Shown here in pieces: positions 48,491-59,900 of a stretch of 64,000 bases of DNA. Within the stretch, counting starts at the first letter, position 1. Each line of letters starts with the position of its first letter. The notes below the pieces were generated by a model. The model had not been told where the DNA came from. It did no database searches and worked only from the letters and a program-made list of their open reading frames with translations. Location of the stretch: assembly GCA_036345935.2 (NCBI GenBank), contig JADWOT020000006.1:21592967-21656966 (forward strand), given 5' to 3'. Source of the stretch: Taenia hydatigena. Taxonomy: Eukaryota > Platyhelminthes > Cestoda > Cyclophyllidea > Taeniidae. The translations under genes and the position numbers were made by a program.

Positions 48491-51400
48491 ATGGCGGCGG
48501 AGAATGGCGACATAGTTACCCCATGGGATGTGAAAGCGGCCTCAGATTCTGGCGTCGACTATGGCAAGCTGATCGAACGCTTTGGGTGCTCTAAGATCGA
48601 GCCTGCTCTTCTTGAACGCTTTGAAAAGGTGACAGGGAAGCCTCCTCACCATCTACTTAGCCGAGGCATCTTCTTTGCTCATCGAGATCTTGAGCAAATC
48701 CTGACGATGTACGAGAGTGGCAAACCCTTCTATCTCTACACTGGTCGTGGCCCTTCCTCTTCTTCTCTCCACGTGGGCCACCTCATCCCATTTATTCTTA
48801 CCAAGTGGATCCAAGATGTCTTTAATGTGCCCTTGGTTATCCAACTGACTGATGACGAAAAGTTCTTGTGGAAAAATATCCCCATGAATGAGATAATCAA
48901 ATTGGCGAGGGAGAATGCCAAGGATATTATTGCTGTCGGATTCGATCCCAAAAACACGTTTATATTTAACAACCTTACTTACATGGGGTGAGTTGCACGC
49001 ACTTGATACATATCCCTCTCTCGTGTGGTTAAATAAGTCTTCACGGGAGTTGTATTGTGATTGCTTGCCTTGCCCGTATAGGCAATGCCCAGAGTTCTAC
49101 CGCACCGTAGTTAGCATTCAGCGCATGGTTACGTTCAACCAAGCGCGGGGGATATTCGGTTTTACGGACAACGACTGCATTGGTAAAATCGCGTTTCCCG
49201 CAGTGCAGGCGGCGCCTTGTTTCTCTTCCGCCTTTCCGCATATGTTTAGCCGAGACAGTGTTGAAGGGGTTAAAGGCAGCGAGGGTGATGCGAAAGCAAC
49301 GGCGGCGCAGACGTCGGTTGGATGTCTGATCCCTTGTGCCATCGATCAGGACCCCTACTTTCGCATGACGCGAGATGTCGCTCCGCGGCTGGGTATGCCA
49401 AAGCCAGCTCTACTGCTATCTGCTTTCTTTCCTGCCCTGCAGGGCAGCGTTACGAAGATGAGCGCCTCAGATCCCAACTCGGCAATATTCCTCACAGATA
49501 CACCAAAACAGATTAGGACAAAGGTGGGCTTCGCCTCTCCTCGTCTACTTTTCAATCTTCGTGGGCACATCCTAGATCTCTATCCATCTGGCTGCATCAT
49601 CTCTAAGTTTAGATACACTCACTCCTTCACACCGAGGTTACTATCCCTTCATTCGCTTAGCTGATCGTCTCTTCCTGCACCTCTAACTAGTCATTTGTCC
49701 ACCTCTAATTCATCCTTTCATTTCCATCTGAATTATCCATCCTGTATTCCATTCTTGACTTGATGCTTTCTGCTATCCGTCCTTTGAGTTCATCTTTTGC
49801 TGATTCTTAGTCTGTTTGTTTGGTTACTCACCCATTCCGCTATTTGCTTGTTCAATAACCTTGCAATTTACCTCCTTTCTTACTCATTCCCTTAGCTGAT
49901 TATCTATCGGTCCCCCGATTCTTAATTACAGATTCATCGTTTCGCCTACTCACCTGTTACCTCTGTTTATTCACTCATCGGACCATAAGTCTGTTACTTT
50001 GTTTTCAACGCCTCGCTCACCAGTTGCTCCTATCTGAGTAGGTCAAAATGTCGCGCAATAAGCGAAGAAGACTGATTCAACCACATGTCAATTCTCTTTG
50101 TTAGGTGGTCCATCTTAGAACTATGATAGGGGTTTGTCATCACTGAGACCAAAAGGTGGTCTTTCTTAAGCATGCGTTTATCTTTTTATTATTCTTCATT
50201 CCAGATCAACAAGTACGCCTTTTCGGGTGGCGGCGCGACAATCGAGGAACATAGGGCCAAAGGTGGTAATTGTGACGTAGATGTCTCCTTCCAGTACCTT
50301 CGGTTCTTCCTCGAGGATGACGAAAAGTTGGAACAGATTCGCAAGGTAAGTCCCGTTTTACTTCAAAAAATTTTTCACTCTTGGGCTGCGCCTGGAAACA
50401 TTGCATCGCGTGTTTTCTCTTTTCTTCCTATTACGGCCCTGAAGTGCTTTGATTTTATACTCGCATTGTATTCTCCACTAGGCGAATCGCGCCTGGGATC
50501 GAATTTGTTTTCGATTTTGCGTTCTGATGGACGCCTTCAAAGGCCACCTAACTTTCGGTATTGCTGCAATATCTCGTCCTTACGCATTCGCCTACCATTA
50601 ATTCATTCACATTCTTGCTCCGTTGGTCGACCTCTTCTGTCGAGTAGTTACCTTAAGATCTGCATGGGGTACGTTCAAGAGGTAGCAGCACTACTGGGGT
50701 CAACTTGGCTGCCTGAGAGCGAGAGGAGTGCAATAACTCGTGGTCTCATAGATGCACTACTAGAGCTAGAAATTCCTTTCAAGCCTGAATGCTGGTAGGA
50801 ACCGTAAAGGTGCTACCGAGTAAAAACAGTGTTATACGTTATTTGGTGTGACTCGCTTCACCGCCACGTGATTTTTAGGTACCGTTAAAGTGCCTCCATC
50901 ATTTCTGCGCTGCACGCATTTTGTCTTCATAAGTACTTTCCATTGTGCTCTGCTGTTCCGGTTTTTTTTTTTTGGAATCCGCCCTCACATCGCTAAATCC
51001 CGGTTGGTTCTGTTACGAGTTTCCCGCGGCTTCAATGCCGCAGAACCTACTCTCAAAATGTGTTGGGTGGCATTGGAAGAAAGTGTGAAATTGAGTGTTG
51101 GAGAGTACCGCAATAAATTGAGGGGTTGAGGGAAGATATTCGACCCAGATGGCTAACCCTTCGGCCAAGAGTCCCTTCCGGCCTCAGGACACGTTAATGA
51201 AGCACTAGGATGTCAAGACTAACTTTTATAGGTTTGGGTTTCTATGTCCGTGCTTGTTGCCTGGATCCCATCAAGCAATGGACAAGGGGCTTCAGAGCAA
51301 TTATCCTCATTGATCGAGGCGCGTGGATAATCCTAGTGGCTGGCTAGTGGACATTGATAGTAACTTGGCTGCATCGGTCGCACGCGGCTATAGTCAATGA

Positions 51401-52424
51401 TTGGTGGTGGTGGATGTGGTGTTCGTGGATGCCTTACTCAAGCAGACTGGGCTGGTTGAAAGGGGGGCACAAAGACATTCGCGAATTCGATGGGATCTGG
51501 TGCGTGTGGAATGATATTGTCGGCTTTACAAACCAATGTCAGTTCAGTTCCGAAGCTGCTGTGGTTCCTCACCGAATATGTTTGACAGGATCATAAGATG
51601 TGGTATGCGGCAATCCATTGACACCCGCACCAGCTGGAAGAATCGTAGCACAGACTGGGCAATGTAGGTCACGCAAATCATGCACCCTAACTCTTTTAAA
51701 AGCCACATAAAATCGCGCCACCGGAAGAGGTCTCGTTGCCGGACATACCTGAACGATCATCGTACTACCCTATCAGACAATGGAACCACAGGCAAGACTA
51801 CACCTACCTCGCTGACTAGACGCTCCACTTGCTTAGGGCCCAGCAATCCTTGTCAAGATCCTGCTGCAACAAGGTGAGTGAGGAAACGCTCAGTCAGTAC
51901 AGGAGGGGTGAATGGGAGCAAAGAGGTGTTCCAAGACCAACAGAACCTTGAACCTCATGGAAAGGTTTGCAAAATGGAGCGAGATGATGAATGTCGCCCT
52001 TTTCTGAGATTCGATAATTCAGTTCCAAGTACGAGAGGGATGGGAGGTGGAATGATGGACATTGCCACACTTCACCTTTCTCCATAAAGTTGATTAATAT
52101 TGTCCCTAAATGGGAGGTTGGTCAGCGCAGTCTGACCACGTTCGGGCGTTTGCCTCACTTTTCGAATTCAAAATAGCCATACCTGAGCAATTTACAGCTA
52201 TTCCTAATCACGATATTTCACCTCTGTGGAAATTCAGTGACGAATAATTATTGTCATTTGATCTCTTTCAGGACTACACTTCAGGTGAGCTTTTGACGGG
52301 CAACTTGAAGAAAGAGCTTATCGCCATTCTGACCAACCTCGTGACACAGCATCAACGGCGAAGGGCACTAATCACGGAGGAGATTTTGGACAAATTCATG
52401 ACGCCTCGACCACTGGATCTGTGA
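48491..52424 (+). CDS. WARS1: Tryptophanyl-tRNA synthetase, cytosolic
   Basis: This class I synthetase charges tRNA-Trp with tryptophan in the cytosol. Four exons: 48491-48987, 49082-49523, 50205-50345 and 52272-52424 (stop TGA). They total 1233 nt, 410 residues, with phases matching. The start AAGATGG is a strong Kozak context. Eukaryotic WARS landmarks: [17 protein letters not shown] carries the HIGH-type motif (HVGH, residues 94-97); then [31 protein letters not shown], the KMSAS loop (residues 291-295), [10 protein letters not shown] and EKLEQIRK. The C-terminus ends MTPRPLDL. Human WARS1 is 471 residues because of an N-terminal WHEP domain, which is absent here. There is an extra hydrophilic stretch of about 15 residues near 223-244, just before [10 protein letters not shown]. 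Intron 3 (50346-52271) holds one arm of an inverted repeat. Confidence 0.97.
51605..52051 (+). repeat. Inverted-repeat arm, left copy, inside WARS intron 3
   Basis: It matches the reverse complement of 52852-53319 over about 450 bp. Blocks such as GAACGATCATCGTACTACCC, GCGAGATGATGAATGTCGCC and GACAAGGATTG (as reverse complement) are nearly exact. It lacks about 50 bases present in the other copy, just before CCTGAACGATC. In one frame both copies encode a KSHIK-x-RH segment, which hints at a worn zinc-finger coding piece of a transposon, but no protein could be recognised. Confidence 0.82.
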
Positions 52425-52851
52425 CTAGACGTGTCTCCGTGCTGTTCTTGCTGTCGTGGGCTGAAGCCGTACATATCAGTGAAAATGTGTTAATGGATCT
52501 CGTTGTTCTGAGCCATCGTGAAGGATGGATTAAATGGATACCGCCGGTGGATTAACTTCGCTTTTTACTTTTACGGTTACGAATTCTGGATGTTCTTCCA
52601 AAGCGATTGTTTCCCTAGGCGCTAAGCCTTCACAGATGGCCGTCGTGAATTTCAAATCTGTAGTTCTGATGTGAATTTTGAACGATGTGTGATGGTCTAG
52701 TTGGTTGGTCATTGACAGACCTGGTTGGGGAACGACGAGTTTAGAACTGGTGAGTTGCCTCTAGAAGTAACCTCCGCCACAGTCGTCTCATCTCGACAAG
52801 GTGTGGATTTTCTGTGGATCCCACTTCCAGGATATCCTCTGCTTTCAAAAG

Positions 52852-53319
52852 TCCTACCTCTCATCCTTCTCGTACTTGGAACTGAATTATCGAATCTCAG
52901 AAAAGGGCGACATTCATCATCTCGCTCCATTTTGCAAACCTTTCCATGAGGTTCAAGGTTCTGTTAGTCTTGGAACACCCCTTTGCTCCCATTCACCCCT
53001 CCTGTACTGATTGAGCGTTTCCTCACTCACCTTGTCGCAGCGGGATCTTGACAAGGATTGCTGGACCCTAAGCAAGTGGAGCGTCTAGTCAGCGAGGTAG
53101 GCGTAGTCTTGCCTGTGGTTGCATTGTCTGATAGGGTAGTACGATGATCGTTCAGGAACAAACACAGATGTTGAGGCGCAGATGACATTTCGCCTAGCCG
53201 GTATGTCCAGCAATCAGGCCTCTTCTGGTGGCGTAATTTTATGTGGCTTTTAAGGGTTGGGGTGCATGATTCATGTGATCCATATTCTTCGAGATAGTGA
53301 TGGCATAAACGGACTGCCT
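52852..53319 (-). repeat. Inverted-repeat arm, right copy, downstream of WARS
   Basis: Read on the minus strand, this is the same sequence as 51605-52051. The two arms are 800 bp apart and enclose the last WARS exon and its stop codon. This copy is slightly longer and starts about 430 bp after the WARS stop, so it may lie in the WARS 3' UTR or just beyond it. Confidence 0.82.
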
Positions 53320-53764
53320 TTTGGTGTGCTTTACAACGCCTCTAGATTATATTGAACAAATTCTGGCGAGAGGGGAGGCCCTGTGGCTTTGGAACCGAGA
53401 CACTCTATGTTGGTGCTGTTTGGATTACCTGCGGGAAAGAATGGTAGATGAGGGGAGAACTGCAAAAATTATCGCCGGCTCTTTAACTGTTGCGGGGATA
53501 GTGTTACGTGCAGGGGCGTCCCAGCGCTGATAAGAGGCGGGCATTGGAAGACGTTTGGGAGGGTCTGCGAATCCATACAGAGATGAGTCTAATTGCATCG
53601 CCATTTTTGGTTTTAGCGGCTTGTCTTTCGACTCCTGTGTAAAAATTGAATTCCGTATGATGTGCTGAGGTTGCTGAATGTGTACTTGTCTGTGGGCGTA
53701 TCTCTTCAAGTCAGTGATTTTACAATTAATCGGATTCCCTCATTTATAGGGATTCAGAGGTTGC

Positions 53765-53913
53765 TGCAATACTTAGGTGGCCACATTGCCCTAGCCGTGT
53801 GGGCTGGCCTCCGGTTCATGTCAACAGCCCCATTTTCCCTCCGTTTATTAAATACATATTCTGTTCTAGTCTTATGCCTTCTTTCGCTTTTAGGGAAGTC
53901 TCGGGGCGCTGCA
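53765..53913 (+). mobile_element. Solo LTR of the TRIM family, internally deleted, with 5-bp target duplication
   Basis: It begins TGCAATACTT, then jumps to AGGTGGCCACATTGCC, so about 40 bases of the usual LTR are missing. It continues through CCTAGCCGTGTGGGCTGG, TTTTCCCTC and TATTCTG, ending GCGCTGCA. GTTGC flanks it directly on both sides (53760-53764 and 53914-53918), a clean target duplication. Confidence 0.82.
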
Positions 53914-53918
53914 GTTGC

Positions 53919-54445
53919 ACTCACAGTGATGCCTCAATTACTAATATCACATTCGTGCTAGGGCAGTTCTAGTAACTATTTTAACGAAGTGAAAAGACGA
54001 GTTTGCCATTCGCTTAATTATAATAAATGTTGATGACTAATAGCGTTGTTGTTATTATAGGGTTGCATAGTGAATTCTATGCAACACTGTGTGTTTTAGC
54101 CAAAACAACATAAAGATAAATCTAGGTTTTATTATTACAGTGGTTTACGAAAACATTTGCAAGGAGTCTAACGCATTTATATTGCGAATTTATAAATAAT
54201 GGGTTAAAGTTCTGATTTGGCTCTATGCAACCTCTTTCTGTTAGTTATTCACAATAGAATTCTATCAAGCTATTTCCCCCCTCTAAGGTTAAAATAAATG
54301 GCTTTGCTATGTGGAATGAATTCTTCTAGGGATAAAATAATCGGGCCGATTGAATGGTAGGATCATTGCGGCCTTCTAATGTTCGAAATGTGATTGGTTT
54401 ACCTGCTGAGTCGCGGGCACTTTTTGCCTGCTGCCGTCACCTATA
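53919..54445. other. Intergenic region upstream of ARL1
   Basis: AT-rich DNA with no open frame of note. It should hold the ARL1 promoter and 5' UTR, but no specific site could be placed. Confidence 0.5.
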
Positions 54446-55430
54446 ATGGGTATGTGTGTATTTGCCTGATTTTATTTTCTAGGCGGGATTTGGTCTGCAT
54501 TTTACAGGCTTTTTGGTTCTCGCGAAAGACGAATACTCATCCTGGGGCTTGATGGTGCTGGAAAAACGACGATCTTGTACAAGTTACAAGTTGGAGAAGT
54601 TGTGACGACTATACCGAGTGAGTTCGTTGAGTGGGTAATCATGTCAACCCAAAATACCTTTTACGCAATCTTGACTCAAGTGCATACTAAATTATCCTGT
54701 CTCCAAGGTCTTTCTACTCGGGCGTTTTCTTTAGAGTTGTGCATCTTTCCATTTTTCTTTTTCGAGTACTTTTTTATTCCCACATTAATGTATTTCGCTT
54801 TAGTCTTCTTGAATTGGCTTCCATTCATTTTACTCGTGTGTTCCACATTCAGCTATCGGGTTCAACGTTGAAACTGTGCATTACAAAAACCTGAAATTCC
54901 AAGTATGGGATCTGGGAGGACAAACAAGCATTCGTCCCTACTGGCGCTGCTACTACGCCAATACTGACGCTATAATCTATGTAGTTGACAGTATGGATCG
55001 TGACAGAATCGGTATTTCCAGGCAGGAGTTAATTTCAATGCTTGAGGTACGTTGTTCTTGCACATTTTCTCACCTAGCTTCGTGTTATCGCTAATCCTGC
55101 ATACGAATGCTTTTTCAACCTTTAGGAGGAAGAGCTGAGGACCGCTGTCCTAGCTGTTTTTGCCAACAAGCAGGACATTGATGGCTGTATGTCCGTTGCT
55201 CAAGTAGCCTCGTCACTCGGTCTAACCTCCATCAAGAATCGGACCTATCAGATTTTCAAGACTTCGGCTGTTCGTGGTGATGGTCTCACTGAAGCCATGG
55301 ACTGGTGTGCTATTTTAGTTTTTGCCTTTTAAAATTGTGTAAACTTGATTATCCTGGGTTGGCTAGTGCTCACTGCGTCTTTTGCGTCATTAATTTTAGG
55401 CTTGCTGATACGTTGAATCGACAGTCTTGA
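54446..55430 (+). CDS. ARL1: ADP-ribosylation factor-like GTPase 1 (ARL1)
   Basis: ARL1 is a trans-Golgi GTPase that recruits GRIP-domain golgins. Five exons: 54446-54449 (only ATGG), 54483-54617, 54853-55046, 55126-55304 and 55400-55430. They total 543 nt (180 residues; human ARL1 has 181) with every phase matching. The start MGG supplies the N-myristoylation glycine. The P-loop is GLDGAGKT (residues 23-30), switch I contains [12 protein letters not shown], switch II is WDLGGQ (65-70), and the guanine-specificity motif is NKQD (125-128). The segments LQVGEVVTT and [11 protein letters not shown] are ARL1-specific rather than ARF or ARL5. The first coding exon is just four bases, an unusual but recoverable arrangement: the 33-nt intron 54450-54482 has GTATGT and TTTTCTAG ends. 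ATTAAA at 55708-55713 is a candidate poly(A) signal. Confidence 0.95.
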
Positions 55431-56979
55431 TCAGAAGGTGTATTCTCAATCCTTGTCCAAAGGCTGTGAGCATAATAACCACCCGAGCGTTAAATATTCG
55501 AGCTGGATGCTGCTTCTTATGTTCCCCGTCTCTCAGCGTACCTTTGTATGTATATTTTCAATTCCTCGTCCCTCTGTTACTCCTCTCTACTTCCACTGAT
55601 TCTACCCTCTTCTTCCCCCTATCTTGTTTCGATGTATCGGTCGCCTTTCTGCCAGTAGCATGGAATGAAATTCTGCAATGTTTTGCTCTCAACTCTCATT
55701 TCGCGTGATTAAAGACCAGTGGCGATGTTGCCGCTAACGCAATCACTCATTCACCCACACGAAGCACTTGAGAGTCTGGTTTGCACACACGCTGGACTTG
55801 TTTTGGATCATTTCGTAAAAGTTCTACACTGTGAGGAGGTTGGTCCTCTTAGAGTTTCCCCCCTTCGATAAGTTCGTTATTAGGTTCGCTGCGGCTGTGT
55901 TAGTAGATTACATCAAGCGCGGGGTCTCCCCGCCCTGTTCATTTCCTTCTGAACTTTCTAGAACTGGATTATTTAGTAACTTAAGCGGTGACGCATATTA
56001 TGACTCACCCCGTAACCAATCAAGTCAAGCCAATTGTCCGGCACTCACTCCTACTCTCAAAATGGGTTTTCCAGACATACAAGCTCTTATTAGCCACTTC
56101 AAGACAAGATTTGCGATGTTTCGAGCTCTCTCTGTATTTCCAATGTATTTGTAGGAGTTGGTGTGTGTCACTGAAATATCTAACAGACAACCGATACCCA
56201 TCTCCAAAGGTCAAGCGGTCTAAATGTTGAATTTTCGCTTCTCCTCCTGATTTTGTGCCTCTGCAACCTCTTCGTGCGTCGCTGGCGGTTGTTCGTTGAG
56301 AATCTCGTGCGCCATGTGTTGCTGAAGCCGTGGAACCATCACCTAGAAGCGTAGAACGGATCGATGCTACTCATAGTTTTAAGTAGATTCGATGACTCCT
56401 ACATGCTGTTAGGGTTCTTGTACGTGACTAGCTTGATATCACGATGTATACTAATGACTGAGGATCCGGTTAAAGTGTCTCTTCTACAACCCTCCAACTC
56501 CGATTGCTGCTCAGAGGTCTCAGGGTGAACAGAATTGGGAGATATTCGACCAAAATTCATGGCTCCGGGAACAACTCACCATCTTTCTCCTGTGATCCAA
56601 GTAGTGTTGAGGTGTATATGGAAGATTGAACCGTTTCAGCAGATCGTCATACTAAGCAAACAGGACGAAAATTTATGAGATTCCGAGTTTTACACAGGTG
56701 TTAATACAAATCCCCCATTAATAACGTTTTGGACGGTCATGTAGACGGCTGATAGATTGATTGCTAACAAAACAGCAGCGACATCCAGTCACTCTTACCG
56801 CAGTGATGGAGGATCGGTACTTCCTGCAAGCTGATTTTATGTTGCCGAATTTGGCACCAGTACCACTTTTCTGATCTGCGCCACCGAGGTGTGTGGCGAC
56901 AATCGCGGTATTTCCTGTTTGTGCAGGTGCTGAAATAGGAATGCTAAGTAGTATTGCACGTGGTTACAACTTGAAGTGG
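55431..56979. other. Intergenic region between convergent ARL1 and CCDC162-like genes
   Basis: It should contain the 3' UTRs of both genes. An open frame at 55831-56154 (+) has no recognisable domain. No mobile element or RNA gene was recognised. Confidence 0.5.
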
Positions 56980-59900
56980 TCATAAGGAGAAGAACCCACT
57001 CTGATTGATAGCAAAAGCCGTCTCGTATTCGTAGACCTGCGAATGAGAAATAATAAATACACTTTGGTTGAAGCCTTACCCCTTCATCTATAAATGCAAG
57101 TCATGTCTTTTGGATGTGTCACCCTTGGCATTTCCCGCTGTCTACAGGAGCCAGTACATCAATTATAAGGAGTGAAAGGCGATCCTATCACTCAATTGGT
57201 CAGGAAAGCAAGGCTAAGCGAGAGCTGTGATTGGTTCACAGAAATGGACTAATCAAGGTGAAATCTAACTGCACACTGCTGCCAAAATAACTGCTCTGAT
57301 GTAGAAATTCACTTACTGTCTTCCTTTTTTAAGAAGCCAAATCAAATACCACAATTTATTCACAGTACCTGAGAAAGCAGATCATCAACTTTGTGTATGG
57401 CAATCTTCTTAAGCTTGCGTTCATCAGCCAGACGCTTCTTTAAGTTTTCAATGTCACGCATTGCCTTCTCTATGACCTGACGTTTTGTCTTCTCGTGTAC
57501 TGCCAACTGCTCATTCAACTCGGCTATCTGCTCATTTTTTCCTGTGATGTCTCCTAGCTGAAGCATGAAAAAGAAAAATTTGACTCGCTTAGCCGGTGAG
57601 ACATTGATCATGTCTCCTGACACCTAAAGGCATTAGAAAATTGGGGCGTTTTTTTTCCATCAAAGAAAAAAAAGCGACTCTCCCAGTGCATATTGACTCA
57701 ATGCTCTAATACTGGAGCGTCTCAAAATGTCAAAGCTGTCAAATTTACTATTAACACCCTCTGAGTAGAATTTGAAGGGACTGGGAGAAGGTTTTGTCTC
57801 ACCAACTTTTCAATGTGCATTTGTTTAATATTTGCGATCTGCTTTTCAGTTGCTGCTTTGCGTTCTGCAACATTTCGCTTCTCGACCTTATCTTTCAGCT
57901 AAAAGGAGGAAAAAATGACACCGAGACGGAAAAAAATAAGGAAAAATATTGACAAATTTAAGGCCTAGGAACCTCCTTGTCCAATTGACGTCGAAGATCG
58001 TCCAGTTCTTTGTGAGTTGAGCTCAGATTCTCACGAAGTTTGGTCATCTCCTCGGAGAGGTTTCGCACACGCTGCTCTGATAGTATAGCCAGGCGGTTGA
58101 TCTGGGTCTTGCTCTTGTTCCGCTGATCCTCAACCGCTTTCAGCTAGGATGAAGGAACAAAGGAAAAATATCAGCGTTCTGATTCGTCCATGCCTCTGCA
58201 CCTATTAATCACTTTCTGGTGAAGCGAACTTAGAAGATGACATGAGGGTCAAATCAGAAGAATGAGACATCAATCCTTTCCTTCACTGTTGCCTACCAAC
58301 TATGGAAGCAGGACAACGGGATCTAGCAGACAGTACCTGTTTTTCAAAGACGCAATGAAGTGTATTCTCTTTCCAGGTGCTCATGGATTTCAATCTGGAG
58401 ACCATCTGCTGGAGGTAGATATTTTTCTGGTGAATATCATTGATCTCTCGAGACAATCGAAGATTCCTCTCTGCTAGCTCGTCCTCTTTTCCAGGATGGA
58501 GGAAAAAAGGAAAACACTTTAGATGGCTTTAAAGGATGAGAGATGCCGTGCAAGAAGATAGAGAGGACTCCATTATTTTTTATTTTTCTGGACAACGAAA
58601 AGCTGTAGAGGGAATCTGTTGACGTACCAGCAGAACTCTTGGCGCCGCTCTTCTCCTTGATACGCTCCATCTCCATGGCGGCTTCGTCACGCACCTCCGA
58701 GATGCGTTTCAGTGTGACCGCGTGGAGGTGGTTGCGATACTCGTCGATACGTGCCTTCTGCTCGAAGCTGAGGGCGAAGAGTTTGCGCATTGCGGCGCTG
58801 AACTCCCGACGCACCTGATCGCGCACCTTTGCCTCCGAGCGTACTGTCTGCTCAGAATTCTCGGCCAACTTAGCACGCAGAGCAGTCACCTCTGCAAGGC
58901 AGGCAGTCAGACAAGATTTCCAAATAAGAAGGCAGACAGATGACGCGTCTGTTCATCTCACCTAGGAGGAGATTGTGCGCCTGTTCAGACATTTGGAATT
59001 GGACATTGACCTCTGTCTCCGACTCCTTCTGCTTCAACTGTTCGCGCAGACTCGCTACCTCACGCTCCCTGGCGTAGAGTAGCATATGCTGATTCTTGAG
59101 CAGATTCTCGTAGTACATGGCGTAGCTAGCAATGAATGGGGAAAAGGAGCTTGAATAGATCTTAAATTAAAGTGTTGAGGAGAATAAAAAGGCAGGCAAA
59201 ATAGCCTCAGAAGCAGTTACAGAATTTGCCATTCAAGGCTTTCTTTTAAACATTCTAAATAGTCATTTAAATGGACAATCAAGTGCTATAAGGTCAAGAT
59301 TGATTAAAAGAATTATCAAAACGAGAATAACATCTCTCAAGCCCGCCTTGGCAGAAGTCCCGCATCTCCTCCCTCCCGCCTTCTAACAAAAGGGCGTCTC
59401 TTGGATTGGTGCCTACTTTCTACCCATTAGGTGGATTGGAAGTCACATCACCTACTTTTCATAAGCCTCTCGTTGCATTCGCATCACACCGATGGTGACA
59501 TTCTGAATAAATTTGTTGAGATGCTCCGTGTCGAATGTCATGGTCTTCTTCACCTTGTCCTCACGTGCCCCGTCCAGTAGGTTTCCGAGGACTTCATCCA
59601 CTAACGCGGGTCGTTGTACAGTTAGGGACTCCTTCATTGCCTTGGGAAAAGTAACCAACAACTTAGTTAGGAAGTTTCAATGCCATGGAGTCTTCTAGGG
59701 CATTCTACCACTGACAAGTAGGTGTAAGGATAAAAATTTTCAAGGAACTATTTATTTGTTATCTTGCTTTTTGCAACTAATGAAAACGCTACTAAAATGT
59801 TGGTATTTAAGTAGGCTACAGATTGATTCAAGGTATTTTAGCAAACGAATTCAAAATGCCATACTTATTTGCTTTACAAATTAAGAGGAATGGATGATGA

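Noticed and set aside
55831..56154. 107-codon open frame after ARL1
   Set aside because: No domain or splice context; it lies in the presumed 3' UTR or intergenic DNA of convergent genes.
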